Assembly (NCBI RefSeq): GCF_004102725.1
Contig: NZ_LHQS01000002.1
Coordinates: 921,984 to 985,983 of the forward strand
Source of the DNA: Methanoculleus taiwanensis
GTDB taxonomy: Archaea; Halobacteriota; Methanomicrobia; Methanomicrobiales; Methanoculleaceae
Reading direction: 5' to 3'
Length of the DNA stretch: 64,000 bases
The notes below the pieces were generated by a model, which saw nothing but the letters and a program-made list of their open reading frames with translations, had not been told where the DNA came from and made no database searches. Shown piece after piece: positions 43,539-52,300 of the stretch. Position 1 is the first letter of the stretch. Every line of letters starts with the position of its first letter. A program made the translations under genes and the position numbers.

Positions 43539-43928
43539 ATGAAAGAAATTATTGCTAAATTCAGTGCAGGATGTGTCGCAGGAGTCGCGGTGTTGGGAGC
43601 CGAACTAGAGTTATTCTTTGGAAAGACGTTCCTGGATGCTTTTCGTACGAGTTTCTCATCCGTGCCCGGGTCTGAAGCAGCTCAATCATTTCTAAACGCC
43701 GGTTCACTCAGTTTTCTTCTAATTGCACTCGGTGGGCTTATAATCTGCTTCCTCATTGGTTTTCAGGCACCGCCTGAATTTACAGTAGGGTATCTTGTGG
43801 GGCTAATTTTAATAATGACCTTAACTGCGCCTGTCTTAATGTCGTCAGCTGTGTCTTCAGTAGTAGGCAGCATGGTTCTTTCACTTTTGGCTGTAATTGT
43901 GGGGTTAATAGTAAGAGCACAGTCTTGA
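43539..43928 (+). CDS. Four-helix membrane protein, unknown
   Basis: 129 aa with about four membrane helices (FSAGCVAGVAVLGAELELFF; GSLSFLLIALGGLIICFLIGF; VGYLVGLILIMTLTAPVLMS; VGSMVLSLLAVIVGLIV). No cytosolic domain and no named family. It occupies the slot immediately before module 1; the equivalent slot before module 2 has an unrelated membrane gene (50346-50888). Confidence 0.65.
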   Translation: MKEIIAKFSAGCVAGVAVLGAELELFFGKTFLDAFRTSFSSVPGSEAAQSFLNAGSLSFLLIALGGLIICFLIGFQAPPEFTVGYLVGLILIMTLTAPVLMSSAVSSVVGSMVLSLLAVIVGLIVRAQS

Positions 43929-44023
43929 AGCTTGATCGGGCGTTCCCGAGATGGCGTCTATTGACAAACCTTTTTCCTTCCCTGTTCCGATTCCCCGTCG
44001 TAACAACCAGTACTGCTGTCGAT

Positions 44024-44428
44024 CTAGACCTCGATCTTCAACACCCGCCAATATCGCAGATCCAGCCGTATATCATACCGCCCCCCCTCCTCCATCGGGC
44101 ACGATACAGCATAGTGCTTTGCCTGCCCCGGGTCGAGATCCCCGACCTCGATGATGCCGCTCTTCACGACCCGGTCGCTCTCCCGGTCGAGGTAGCGATA
44201 CCGGCACTCGACCTTCCGGACCGGGATTGTGTTCTCGTTGGTCAGGGTAAAGACCGTCACGCCGACATACCGGCCGTCCTCTTCGATGTATCCCGCCGGC
44301 GGATCGAAGGATACGTTCAGACTCACCTCTCCGGGGCTGAGCACGTAGGCCGACGCGATAACGAGCAGCCCGACCAGGGCACAGCCGGCGACGAGGTACG
44401 GGAGGGTGCCGCGGGCGAAGGCTGGCAT
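44024..44428 (-). CDS. Single-span extracytoplasmic protein, module 1
   Basis: 134 aa. One N-terminal signal-anchor helix (LPYLVAGCALVGLLVIASAYVLS), then an exported beta-rich domain (VSLNVSFDPPAGYIEEDGRY, VGVTVFTLTNENTIPVRKVE, KSGIIEVGDLDPGQAKHYAV) that resembles an Ig-like or NEAT-like fold. ATG 44428 is preferred over 44464 because similarity to the second copy begins at MPA. Divergent from the 85-aa gene, with an AT-rich shared promoter region. Homologue in module 2 is broken (50959-51374). Confidence 0.7.
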   Translation of the reverse strand: MPAFARGTLPYLVAGCALVGLLVIASAYVLSPGEVSLNVSFDPPAGYIEEDGRYVGVTVFTLTNENTIPVRKVECRYRYLDRESDRVVKSGIIEVGDLDPGQAKHYAVSCPMEEGGRYDIRLDLRYWRVLKIEV

Positions 44429-44588
44429 TACAATAAAATTCGGTTTAGGTGAAATAAATCTCATTGCAAATAGGCATTTTGGCTTTCAATAGGGGAAAAT
44501 TGCGAGCTTAAATATATTCTTTAACCAAAATGGGGATTCAGGGCTACTGAATGGAAAATTTAATGATGGAGAAATCCTACTTCTGCAT
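44429..44588. promoter_or_regulatory. Divergent promoter region of module 1
   Basis: Contains GCTTAAATATATTC at 44506-44519, which can act as a TATA element in either direction: minus toward the single-span protein gene, plus toward the 85-aa gene. The plus-strand leader would be about 50 nt. Confidence 0.45.
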
Positions 44589-44846
44589 ATGACGCTCTAT
44601 GTAAGAGTAAAAAACACACTTATCAATATGGATCTGGCGTGGAAAATCTCTATTTCAAAGCCAGGCAACAAATTTGAGCTTTTGGCTGAATCTAGCCATG
44701 AAAATAACGCTTTAGTTTTAGCGGAATCGGATAGTGAAGTGACTCTTAAACAGATGCAGTACCAGCTAATACAATTTATGCAGAGAGCATCTGGAACGGT
44801 GATAGTTGTAGAAAACAACGGAACGATGTTTGTTCCGTCTAATTAA
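44589..44846 (+). CDS. Small soluble module protein (85 aa), module 1
   Basis: MTLYVRVKNT followed by an alpha/beta sequence ending RASGTVIVVENNGTMFVPSN. The same ending (ASGKVIVVELKGTEFIQSN) and the same MT(L/V)Y start occur in the 113-aa protein at 51532-51873, so this is a conserved member of the module. No known domain. AT-rich codon use. Confidence 0.7.
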   Translation: MTLYVRVKNTLINMDLAWKISISKPGNKFELLAESSHENNALVLAESDSEVTLKQMQYQLIQFMQRASGTVIVVENNGTMFVPSN

Positions 44847-44935
44847 CCTGTTTTCCGGCTTCTAAAGGAATACCTTCCTGTCCTGTAAAATCCCGTCTCA
44901 CAACCCTTTCTCCCTTCCCGCCGCAATCCTTCATC

Positions 44936-45148
44936 GTGACAGACTGGCACCGGGAGGTAACCTTCACCCCGAAGCTCTGGCTCTCCGCCCTCGTCCCCGG
45001 GCTCGCCCTCCCGGTGGTCGCGTTAGCCATCGGGCAGTACTGCCTCACCGGCCCGACGTGGTACCTGGCGGTCTGTGCTGCAGTGCTGGTTGTGGGGGTG
45101 CCCATCTACGCGGTCTGGGTGAAGCAGGAGTTAGAGAGGCAGTATTAA
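44936..45148 (+). CDS. Two-helix membrane protein of the STAND module
   Basis: 70 aa from GTG 44936. Two membrane helices (LWLSALVPGLALPVVALAIG and WYLAVCAAVLVVGVPIYAVWV) joined by a short loop (QYCLTGPT), with a charged C-terminus (KQELERQY). The only intact member of a family with one frameshifted copy (51954) and three degraded fragments in this window. It precedes the STAND gene by about 135 nt. A small 2-TM protein next to an NLR-like ATPase could be its membrane partner or effector; that is inference. Confidence 0.7.
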   Translation: MTDWHREVTFTPKLWLSALVPGLALPVVALAIGQYCLTGPTWYLAVCAAVLVVGVPIYAVWVKQELERQY

Positions 45149-45283
45149 TTTCAGGTAAAATTCTAGATGCGACCCGAATAAGCCTGGAATCCATAAATAT
45201 CAATACTTTAATCGGACAAAACCGTTTAGGAAGCTTAATACAGCCCTAATTCGCATTTTCAATTCGTGTGAAGGTCACAGGCG

Positions 45284-48200
45284 GTGGGCGCAATCATTGA
45301 AGCCAGTCTTGCAGAAGTTATTGTAAGCAATCTTACCGGGCTTGCCATAAGCAGTCTTTTTTACATCATCGATGGGGTTGCAAAAGATACCCACAATCTC
45401 AACCTACGGGAAAAGGTAAGCACCCATAAAGAGGAACTGCAGTCTGCGATTGCAACACGAATATTTCCCATCGTTCATGATCTGGAAGAATCGGGAAACC
45501 GGGATCGTATCGAAGCGCTTCTGAAGTCTGAGGACGTGTCCGAACTTGTTCAAAGGATTTTAACAAGGAAAATTCACCGAAGCGACAACAGCTTACCATC
45601 AATTCAGGAGGACTTCAACGCGGTGTGTTCACGGTACTTTGGTGATACCGAATCTCCCGATGTGGCTGAAAAACTCTGGCAGGCAACACTCGACGGCTGC
45701 GAGGAGTTCCTCAAGGCTGCTATGGAGGATGAAGAGCTGAAGGTGCTTGCTTCAATACTTACCATCCAGCATGAGGAAATTCTCACCGCCGTTAGCGATA
45801 CTTCTCGGAAAATCGACGAACTCCCCCGGAGAACTGCAGAGGAACTCGCAAGGCGCGGATTCGGAAAATACCGTGAACCTCAGTACCCTATTTGGGGCGT
45901 AAAGCATCACCGCAACCCGAATTTCACAGGACGCAAGGGACACCTGGAGAATCTCCAGAAGGCCCTAGGGGACAGCCGCAACGCCGTCCAGATACAAACA
46001 ATACGTGGCTTTGGCGGGGTTGGCAAGACTCAGCTCGCCGTTGAGCATGCGTATAGGTATAAGAACGAGTACAAGATCATTTGGTGGCTGAGAGCCGAAG
46101 ACCCTGCAACAATCGCAGATGACTATGCTCGACTTGCCGAACGTCTCTATCTGCAGCCAAAAGAACCTGAAAATATTCAGTCGGTGATAGAAGCAGTTCA
46201 GGAGTTTCTTGCCTGCTGTGCCAGATGGCTCCTCATCTTTGACAACGCACCGGATCCAGATGCTACCCGCCGGTTCCTGCCGGTAACCACAGCAGGGCAC
46301 ATCCTCATTACATCCAAGCATCGGCATTGGTCATACGCAACAGAGATCAAAGTAGTTCCGTTCAAACGTAATGAATCGATTGATTTCATCCAAGATAGGA
46401 CAGGGCAGAACGACAAAATGGCTGCAGGCAAGCTTGCCGACGAACTAGGGAATCTGCCGCTCGCACTTGAACAGGCGGGAGCTTACATCGCGGAAACCGG
46501 GATGCCGATACGGACATATCTGAGAGAATATAAGAAAAAGAGACTAAAACAGCTGGAAAAGAGAGGGGCCTCAGGTTATGGAGCCACTGTAGCGACGACC
46601 TGGGAAATATCCTTCCAGAAGATCCGGAACCAGCCTGAGATTGGACTGGTCGCCGGCGGTCTTCTGAACCTCTGTGCATTCTTTGCCCCGGACGAGATCC
46701 CCCTCAATCTTATCATTCAAGGCGCCGAACGTCTGCCTCCAGATCTGTCTCAGGCGTGCCAAGATATTTCACTCCTGTATGACTCCATTGGAGAAATCAG
46801 GAAATATTCTCTCATCGAAAATCACGAAGATCTTCTTTCCATCCACCGGCTGGTGCAGGAAGTCATCAGGAGCCGCTTGGATAGAGATGCACAACAGCAG
46901 TGGGCTGAAGCAGCAGTTCGGATCTTGAATGCTGCTTTTCCCAATGATGCCAACGATCCGCGAAAATGGCCAGAATGTTCCTCTCTGCTTCCGCATGTTC
47001 TTCCCGTAGCAGGTCATGCTGAAGAGTTGAACACCGCTCAGAAGGATCTTGGTCAGTTATTGAACAATGCGGGATCCTACTTATGGGCAAGAGCCGAATT
47101 CGATGAATCGCAAAAGTATCTCGAACGGGCGCTTAACATCAGCGAGAAAGTCTACGGGCATGACCAACCGGAGGTTGCCCATATCATCAACAACCTCGGG
47201 GGTGCCCTACTGGAGCTCGGCGACCTGCAGGGAGCAAAGGAACACATCGAGCGGGCGCTTGAAATCGCCGAGCTCCACGGAACAGAGCATTCAATGATTG
47301 CAATATATCTCAATAATCTTGGACGTATCTTTCGGGATCTCGGCGACCTGCAGGGCGCGAAGGAGCACTTCGAGCGGGCGCTTAACATCAATGAGACAGT
47401 CTATGGACAAGACCATTCGATGATTACCACTAACCTTGACAATCTTGGGAGTGTCCTGCGGGATCTCGGCGACCTGCAGGGAGCGAAGAAGCACTTCGAG
47501 CGGGCGCTCAGAATCGATGAGAAAACCTACGGGGATGACTATCACACAATAGCACGAGACATCAACAGCCTTGGACGTATCTTTCAGGGTCTCGGCGACC
47601 TGCAGGGAGCGAAGGAGCACTACGAGCGGGCGCTCAAAATTGTCGAAAAGACCTACGGAACAGAACACCCAACGGTTGCAACCTACCTCAATAACCTCGG
47701 ACTTGTCCGCCAGGAACTCGGCGACCTGCAGGGAGCGAAGGAGCACTTCGAACGGGCGCTTAACGTCAATGTGAAGGTCTACAGAACAGAACATCCGGAC
47801 GTTGCCCTTACCATCAACAACCTCGGGCGCGTCCTGCGCGAACTCGGCGACCTCCAAGGGGCGAAGGAGCACTACGAGCGGGCGCTCAAAATTGTCGAAA
47901 AGACCTACGGAACAGAACATCCAGATGGTGCCACCGTCCTTAGCAACCTCGGAAGTGTCCTGCGGGATCTCGGCAAACTGCAGGATGCGAAGGTGCACCA
48001 CGAGTGGGCGCTCGAAATTGTCGAAAAGACCTACGGAACAGAACATCCAAATGTTGCCACCGTCCTTAGCAACCTCGGAAGTGCCCTGCAGGAACTTGGC
48101 GACCTCCAAGGGGCGAAGGAGCACTACGAGCGGGCGCTTAACGTCAATGTGAAGGTCTACGGAACAGAACATCCAGATGTTGCACGAAATCTTAATAACC

Positions 48201-49996
48201 TCGGACGTGTCCTGCGGGATCTCGGCAAACTGCAGGATGCGAAGGAACACTACGAGCGGGCGCTCAGAATCAATGAGAAAACCTACGGGCGCGACCATCC
48301 GAGTGTTGCAGCCAGCCTCAACAACACCGGGAGCATCCTGCAGGAACTCGGCGATCTGCAGGGAGCGAGGGAGCGCATCAAGCAGGCGCTCAGAATTGAT
48401 GAGAAAACCTACGGGTATGACCATCCGAGTGTTGCAGCCAATCTCAACAACCTTGGGCGCGTCCTGCGCGAACTCGGCGACCTCCAAGGGGCGAAGGAGC
48501 GCTACGAGCGGGCGCTCAAAATTGTCGAAAAGGCCTACGGAACGGAACACCCAATGGTTGCAACCTACCTCAATAACCTCGGACGTGTCCAGCAGGAACT
48601 CGGCGACCTGCAGGGAGCGAGGGAACGCATCGAGCGGGCGCTCAGAATCAACGAAAAAGCCTACGGAACAGAACATCCAAATGTTGCTCCCATCATCGAC
48701 AACCTCGGGAGCGTCCTGCAGGATCTCGGCGAACTGCAGGATGCGAAGGAACACTACGAGCGGGCGCTCAGAATCAACGAAAAAGCCTACGGAACAGAAC
48801 ATCCAGATGTTGCACTAAATCTCAACTGTCTCGGGAGTGTCCTGCAGGAACTCGGCGACCTGCAGGGCGCGAAGGAGCACTACGAGCGGGCACTTGAAAT
48901 CGGTGAGAAGGTCTACAGAACAGAACACCCAAGGGTTGCAAACTGCCTCAATAACCTCGGGCGCGTCCTATGCGAGCTCGGCGACCTCCAAGGGGCGAAA
49001 GAGCACTACGAGCGGGCGCTCAAAATTTTCGAAAAGGCCTACGGAACAGAACATCTAGGTGTTGCCACTGTCCTTAGCAACCTCAGTGGTGTCCTGCAGG
49101 AACTCGGCAACCTGCAGGGCGCGAAGGAGCACTACGAGCGGGCGCTCAGAATCAACGAAAAGGTCTACGGAACAGAATATCCGGATGTTGCACGAAATCT
49201 TAACAACCTCGGAAGTGTCCTGCGGGATCTCGGCAAACTGCAGGATGCGAAGGAGCACTATGAGCAGGCGCTCAGAATCGACGAGAGGGTTTATGGATCA
49301 GAACATCCAGCGGTCGCCACCGACCTCACCAACCTTGGGCGCGTCCTGCGCGAACTCGGCGATCTGCAGGGAGCAAAGGAGCGCATCGACCGGGCGCTCA
49401 AAATTGTCGAAAAGACCTGCGGAACAGAACACCCAATGGTTGCATTCTACCTCAATAACCTCGGACGTGTCCAGCAGGAACTCGGCAATCTGCAGGGAGC
49501 GAGGGAAAGCCTCGAGCGGGCGCTTGAAATCGGCGAGATCTACGGAACAGAATATCCAATGTTTGCAACCTGTGTTAGCAACCTCGGGGGTGTCCTGTGT
49601 GATCTTGGTGAAATGCAGGAGGCGAAGGAGTACTACGAACGGGCAGTTAAAATCAACGAAAGGATCTACGGAACAGAACATCCAGATGTTGCACTAAATC
49701 TCAACAACCTCGGACATGTCCTGCAGGAACTCGGAAAACTGCAGGGAGCAAAGGAGCACATCGAGCTGGCGCTTGAAATCAGCGAGAATGTCTACGGAAC
49801 AGAACACCCAAGGGTTGCAATCTACCTCAATAACCTCGGACGTGTTCAGAAGGAACTCGGCGAACTGCAGAGCGCGAAGGAGCACTTCGAACAAGCGCTC
49901 AAAATCAACGAGAAGGCCTATGGAGCAGAACATCCAACTGTGAAGGTTATCAGAAATAATCTACAATCTGTAAACACAGAGCTTAATTCGCAATAA
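45284..49996 (+). CDS. NB-ARC STAND ATPase with 23 TPRs (module 1)
   Basis: 1570 aa. Residues 1-220: a helical N-terminal domain not recognised, with a hydrophobic start (AEVIVSNLTGLAISSLFYIIDGVA). NB-ARC: P-loop GFGGVGKT at 242-249, Walker B WLLIFD ending at Asp320, and the GLPL-like NLPLAL near 390. A winged-helix region follows (LNLCAFFAPDEIPLN; LLSIHRLVQEVIRSRL), then 23 kinesin-light-chain-type TPRs of 42 residues (593-1556; consensus NNLG-VL-ELGDLQGAKEHYERAL-I-EK-YGTEHP-VA) and a C-cap. The plan is that of NLR-type sensors: TPRs as sensor, NB-ARC as switch, N-terminus as effector. Start GTG 45284 is conserved with the module 2 copy. Confidence 0.9.
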   Translation: MGAIIEASLAEVIVSNLTGLAISSLFYIIDGVAKDTHNLNLREKVSTHKEELQSAIATRIFPIVHDLEESGNRDRIEALLKSEDVSELVQRILTRKIHRSDNSLPSIQEDFNAVCSRYFGDTESPDVAEKLWQATLDGCEEFLKAAMEDEELKVLASILTIQHEEILTAVSDTSRKIDELPRRTAEELARRGFGKYREPQYPIWGVKHHRNPNFTGRKGHLENLQKALGDSRNAVQIQTIRGFGGVGKTQLAVEHAYRYKNEYKIIWWLRAEDPATIADDYARLAERLYLQPKEPENIQSVIEAVQEFLACCARWLLIFDNAPDPDATRRFLPVTTAGHILITSKHRHWSYATEIKVVPFKRNESIDFIQDRTGQNDKMAAGKLADELGNLPLALEQAGAYIAETGMPIRTYLREYKKKRLKQLEKRGASGYGATVATTWEISFQKIRNQPEIGLVAGGLLNLCAFFAPDEIPLNLIIQGAERLPPDLSQACQDISLLYDSIGEIRKYSLIENHEDLLSIHRLVQEVIRSRLDRDAQQQWAEAAVRILNAAFPNDANDPRKWPECSSLLPHVLPVAGHAEELNTAQKDLGQLLNNAGSYLWARAEFDESQKYLERALNISEKVYGHDQPEVAHIINNLGGALLELGDLQGAKEHIERALEIAELHGTEHSMIAIYLNNLGRIFRDLGDLQGAKEHFERALNINETVYGQDHSMITTNLDNLGSVLRDLGDLQGAKKHFERALRIDEKTYGDDYHTIARDINSLGRIFQGLGDLQGAKEHYERALKIVEKTYGTEHPTVATYLNNLGLVRQELGDLQGAKEHFERALNVNVKVYRTEHPDVALTINNLGRVLRELGDLQGAKEHYERALKIVEKTYGTEHPDGATVLSNLGSVLRDLGKLQDAKVHHEWALEIVEKTYGTEHPNVATVLSNLGSALQELGDLQGAKEHYERALNVNVKVYGTEHPDVARNLNNLGRVLRDLGKLQDAKEHYERALRINEKTYGRDHPSVAASLNNTGSILQELGDLQGARERIKQALRIDEKTYGYDHPSVAANLNNLGRVLRELGDLQGAKERYERALKIVEKAYGTEHPMVATYLNNLGRVQQELGDLQGARERIERALRINEKAYGTEHPNVAPIIDNLGSVLQDLGELQDAKEHYERALRINEKAYGTEHPDVALNLNCLGSVLQELGDLQGAKEHYERALEIGEKVYRTEHPRVANCLNNLGRVLCELGDLQGAKEHYERALKIFEKAYGTEHLGVATVLSNLSGVLQELGNLQGAKEHYERALRINEKVYGTEYPDVARNLNNLGSVLRDLGKLQDAKEHYEQALRIDERVYGSEHPAVATDLTNLGRVLRELGDLQGAKERIDRALKIVEKTCGTEHPMVAFYLNNLGRVQQELGNLQGARESLERALEIGEIYGTEYPMFATCVSNLGGVLCDLGEMQEAKEYYERAVKINERIYGTEHPDVALNLNNLGHVLQELGKLQGAKEHIELALEISENVYGTEHPRVAIYLNNLGRVQKELGELQSAKEHFEQALKINEKAYGAEHPTVKVIRNNLQSVNTELNSQ
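47060..49951 (+). repeat. Tandem 126-bp TPR-coding repeats, 23 units
   Basis: Twenty-three in-frame units (two are one codon short) encoding 42-residue TPRs. Many neighbours share long identical stretches, such as the CTCGGCGACCTGCAGGGAGC core, which favours slippage and unequal recombination. Confidence 0.93.
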
Positions 49997-50345
49997 GGCC
50001 TAGTTGACCGCTTGAACCACCATAAATCCTGTACGCCGATTGAGAAGAACGCTTTCCTCAAAGCAGTTCTGCCTCACCGGCCCAACGTGGTACCCGGCGG
50101 TGCCCGTCAGGGTCATGGCCGCGGTTAATGCTCTAAGAAGTAACTGATACTGAATACGCTCTTCCAGTGTGATCTTTTGATTAACGCAGGTCATTGCTCA
50201 ATGTAATGCAGTTGAACTCTCTGAAATTAATTTCAATTATAAACCGGAGCACTACCGAATCTTCGATATTACGGTAGGAGAGCAGCCCGATTCAACATCC
50301 TCAAAGAACGACTCGAAGGGATTTGAAGTCCCAAAAATATCGGCA
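49997..50345. other. Spacer between module 1 and the minus-strand membrane gene
   Basis: About 350 bases. Apart from the debris at 50063-50125 nothing was recognised. AT-rich from 50160 onward. Confidence 0.4.
50063..50125 (+). pseudogene. Fragment of the two-helix membrane gene (debris 2)
   Basis: GCAGTTCTGCCTCACCGGCC and the next 40 bases match the loop region of the intact gene (QYCLTGPTWYLAV). It follows module 1 and is preceded by AATCCTGTAC...ATTGAGAAGAAC, also found after module 2. Confidence 0.6.
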
Positions 50346-50888
50346 TCAGGTATTGGAACTCGCGATCGATGTGATTGTGGTATTTATCGGAGCCAAGTCA
50401 TTGAAACAGTTCGATTTAATACTATAATATACTAGCAAAACCAGCCAAAACAGAGTAAAAAGGACGGAAAGCGCAAATGCAAGATCAGTGGCCGAGAGAT
50501 AACCCGAGGAAATACTCTTATTTTCGGCGACGTACTTCTTTGGAGGGTGTCCTTTTTCAAAGATTCTGAATTTAAAGTTATTCGTTTCCTCAAATTCTAT
50601 CAATTTATTTTCCCAAAAGCGTTTCCAGAAAGCATTCGACCTCACCATCAAAGTAATAATCACCGACAATAAGAACCCCAGAACGATCGCTAAAAAGATG
50701 ACAAAATCGTGCTTTGTGCCAATTATGTCGCTAAAACTGCCGATAAATATCGGAAAAACCACTCCTTGAATCCCAATCAGTATGATAAAGCGTCTCCAGA
50801 ACTGGTCAATTTCAACATTCCTTATCGAGACTAATTGGGAATAAAGCATTTCCATTTCGGAATCGGTTAGTTCTAGAGGCTTGACCAT
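50346..50888 (-). CDS. Membrane protein, unknown (slot before module 2)
   Basis: 180 aa. Soluble helical start (LTDSEMEMLYSQLVSIRNVEIDQFWRRF), two membrane helices (FIILIGIQGVVFPIFIGSF; DFVIFLAIVLGFLLSVIITLMV), a cytoplasmic stretch (KRFWENKLIEFEETNNFKFR), and a third helix (LAFALSVLFTLFWLVLLVYYSI). The order resembles small membrane effectors seen with nucleotide-signalling immune systems, but no family can be claimed. Strongly AT-rich, unlike the flanking modules. Confidence 0.65.
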   Translation of the reverse strand: MVKPLELTDSEMEMLYSQLVSIRNVEIDQFWRRFIILIGIQGVVFPIFIGSFSDIIGTKHDFVIFLAIVLGFLLSVIITLMVRSNAFWKRFWENKLIEFEETNNFKFRIFEKGHPPKKYVAENKSISSGYLSATDLAFALSVLFTLFWLVLLVYYSIKSNCFNDLAPINTTITSIASSNT

Positions 50889-50958
50889 GAGACAAATTAA
50901 GTGTAACTCGATACCTGGGCTTATACGTTGCTATTTTCACCTCTCTTCGAGATCGCTA

Positions 50959-51374
50959 TCAGGCGGCGTATGGTGCTAGCGTGGCAGCGTAAATCTGAAT
51001 TTCTTCTGCGGCGTTCGAGTTCACACCAGTTGAGTCATACATAGATCTAGGCATCCCATAGTGCTTCGCCTGCCCCGGCTCGAGATCCCCTATCTCGATG
51101 ATGCCGCTCTTCATGACCCGGCCGCTCTCCCGGTCGAGGTAGCGGTACCGGCACTCAACCTCCCGGATCGGGATCGTGTCCCCGTTTGTCAGGGTAAAGA
51201 CCGTCACACCGACATACCGGCTGGCCTCCCCGATATATCTCCCGGCGGCTCGAAGGATACGTTCAGGTTCGCCTCCCGGGGGCTGAGCACGTAGGCCGAC
51301 GCGATGATGAGCAGCCCGATCATCATGCAGCAGGCGATGATGGAGAGGAGGCGGCTGCGGGAAAGGGCGGGCAT
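50959..51374 (-). pseudogene. Broken copy of the single-span protein, module 2
   Basis: First part (MPALSRSRLLSIIACC, ASAYVLSPREANLNVSFEPPG) corresponds to the 44024-44428 protein. Near 51240 the frame shifts, and the match continues in another frame (YVGVTVFTLTNGDTIPIREV, KSGIIEIGDLEPGQAKHYG). The C-terminal 30 residues are replaced. So the module 2 version is inactive or sequence-damaged. Confidence 0.72.
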
Positions 51375-51531
51375 GAAGATACGGTTTTGCTCCAATTCGA
51401 TAAGGTTTTGCTTTTTAGGAGCGATTCGCGGTTTTTGAATTAAAAATGGGCTTAAAGTGGATTGTTCTTGCGAATGAGATTTTTAAACGCCCTATAGCAA
51501 AATTTAAGCCGTTAAAATCCTATTTTTGGCT

Positions 51532-51873
51532 ATGACGGTATATCTCAAATTATCTATTATGGACAGCAGCACTAAGAAACCGATTTTTAATGAGATAATA
51601 AATATGGATAACGTGGAGCGGATGCATATAGTCAAGCATAAGATACACCAGCTTGGTGATTATGATTCTGATGAGGAAAGAAAACGAAATAGTGCCTACT
51701 ATGAACTCTTGTTCTCCATGAGCTCTGGAGACTCCATAGAAATAATAGAAAGGTCTCAGGATGAATTGCCGCTTTTAAAGATGTTATCGCAAATGATGGA
51801 GTTACTTAAAATGGCCTCAGGGAAAGTGATTGTAGTAGAACTCAAGGGGACGGAATTTATCCAATCCAATTAA
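51532..51873 (+). CDS. Small soluble module protein (113 aa), module 2
   Basis: Counterpart of the 85-aa protein at 44589. Both start MT(V/L)Y and end in MxxASGxVIVVExxGTxFxxSN; this copy has an extra charged middle (KHKIHQLGDYDSDEERKRNS). ATG 51532 matches the start in module 1 (an in-frame TTG at 51526 is not needed). No known domain. Confidence 0.7.
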   Translation: MTVYLKLSIMDSSTKKPIFNEIINMDNVERMHIVKHKIHQLGDYDSDEERKRNSAYYELLFSMSSGDSIEIIERSQDELPLLKMLSQMMELLKMASGKVIVVELKGTEFIQSN

Positions 51874-51953
51874 CTCTCTTTCGGTTAGTAAATTCCTGCC
51901 CAACGGAATCCAGTTTCACAACCCTTTTCCCCTCCCTGCCGCAACCCTCCACC

Positions 51954-52165
51954 GTGATGGATTGGCACTGTGAAGTGATCATCACCCGGAAGCTCTGGCT
52001 CTCCGCCCTCGTCCCCGGGCTCGGCCTGCCGGCGGTCGCGGTAGCCATCGGGCAGTACTGCCTCACCGGCCCGACGTGGTACCCGGCGGTCTGTGCTGCA
52101 GTGCTGGTTGTGGGGTGCCCGTCTACGGGTTCTGGGTGAAGCGGCGGATTCAGAAGCAGTATTAA
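51954..52165 (+). pseudogene. Frameshifted two-helix membrane gene, module 2
   Basis: Matches the 44936 gene throughout (LWLSALVPGLGLPAVAVAIG, QYCLTGPTWYPAVCAAVLVVG), but one G is missing in a G-run near 52114 (GTTGTGGGGTGCCC against GTTGTGGGGGTGCCC). This gives an early stop instead of the VYGFWVKRRIQKQY ending. A sequencing or slippage origin is possible because the change is in a homopolymer. Confidence 0.75.
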
Positions 52166-52300
52166 TCTCAGGTAGATATTCTAGACTCTCCCCGAATATG
52201 CCCGGAATCCATAATCCCAATACATTTACCAGACAAAAGCGTTTAGGAAGGTTAATGCAGCCCTGATTCACAAGTTCAACTTGTTTGAAGGTCACGGGCG

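Noticed and set aside
47291-48802. 503-codon open frame antisense to the TPR array
   Set aside because: The 126-bp periodicity keeps the antisense frame open once one unit lacks a stop; it is a by-product of the repeats.
47060-49951. Possible CRISPR or satellite array
   Set aside because: Units are 126 bp, in frame, contiguous and code for TPRs; there are no spacers.
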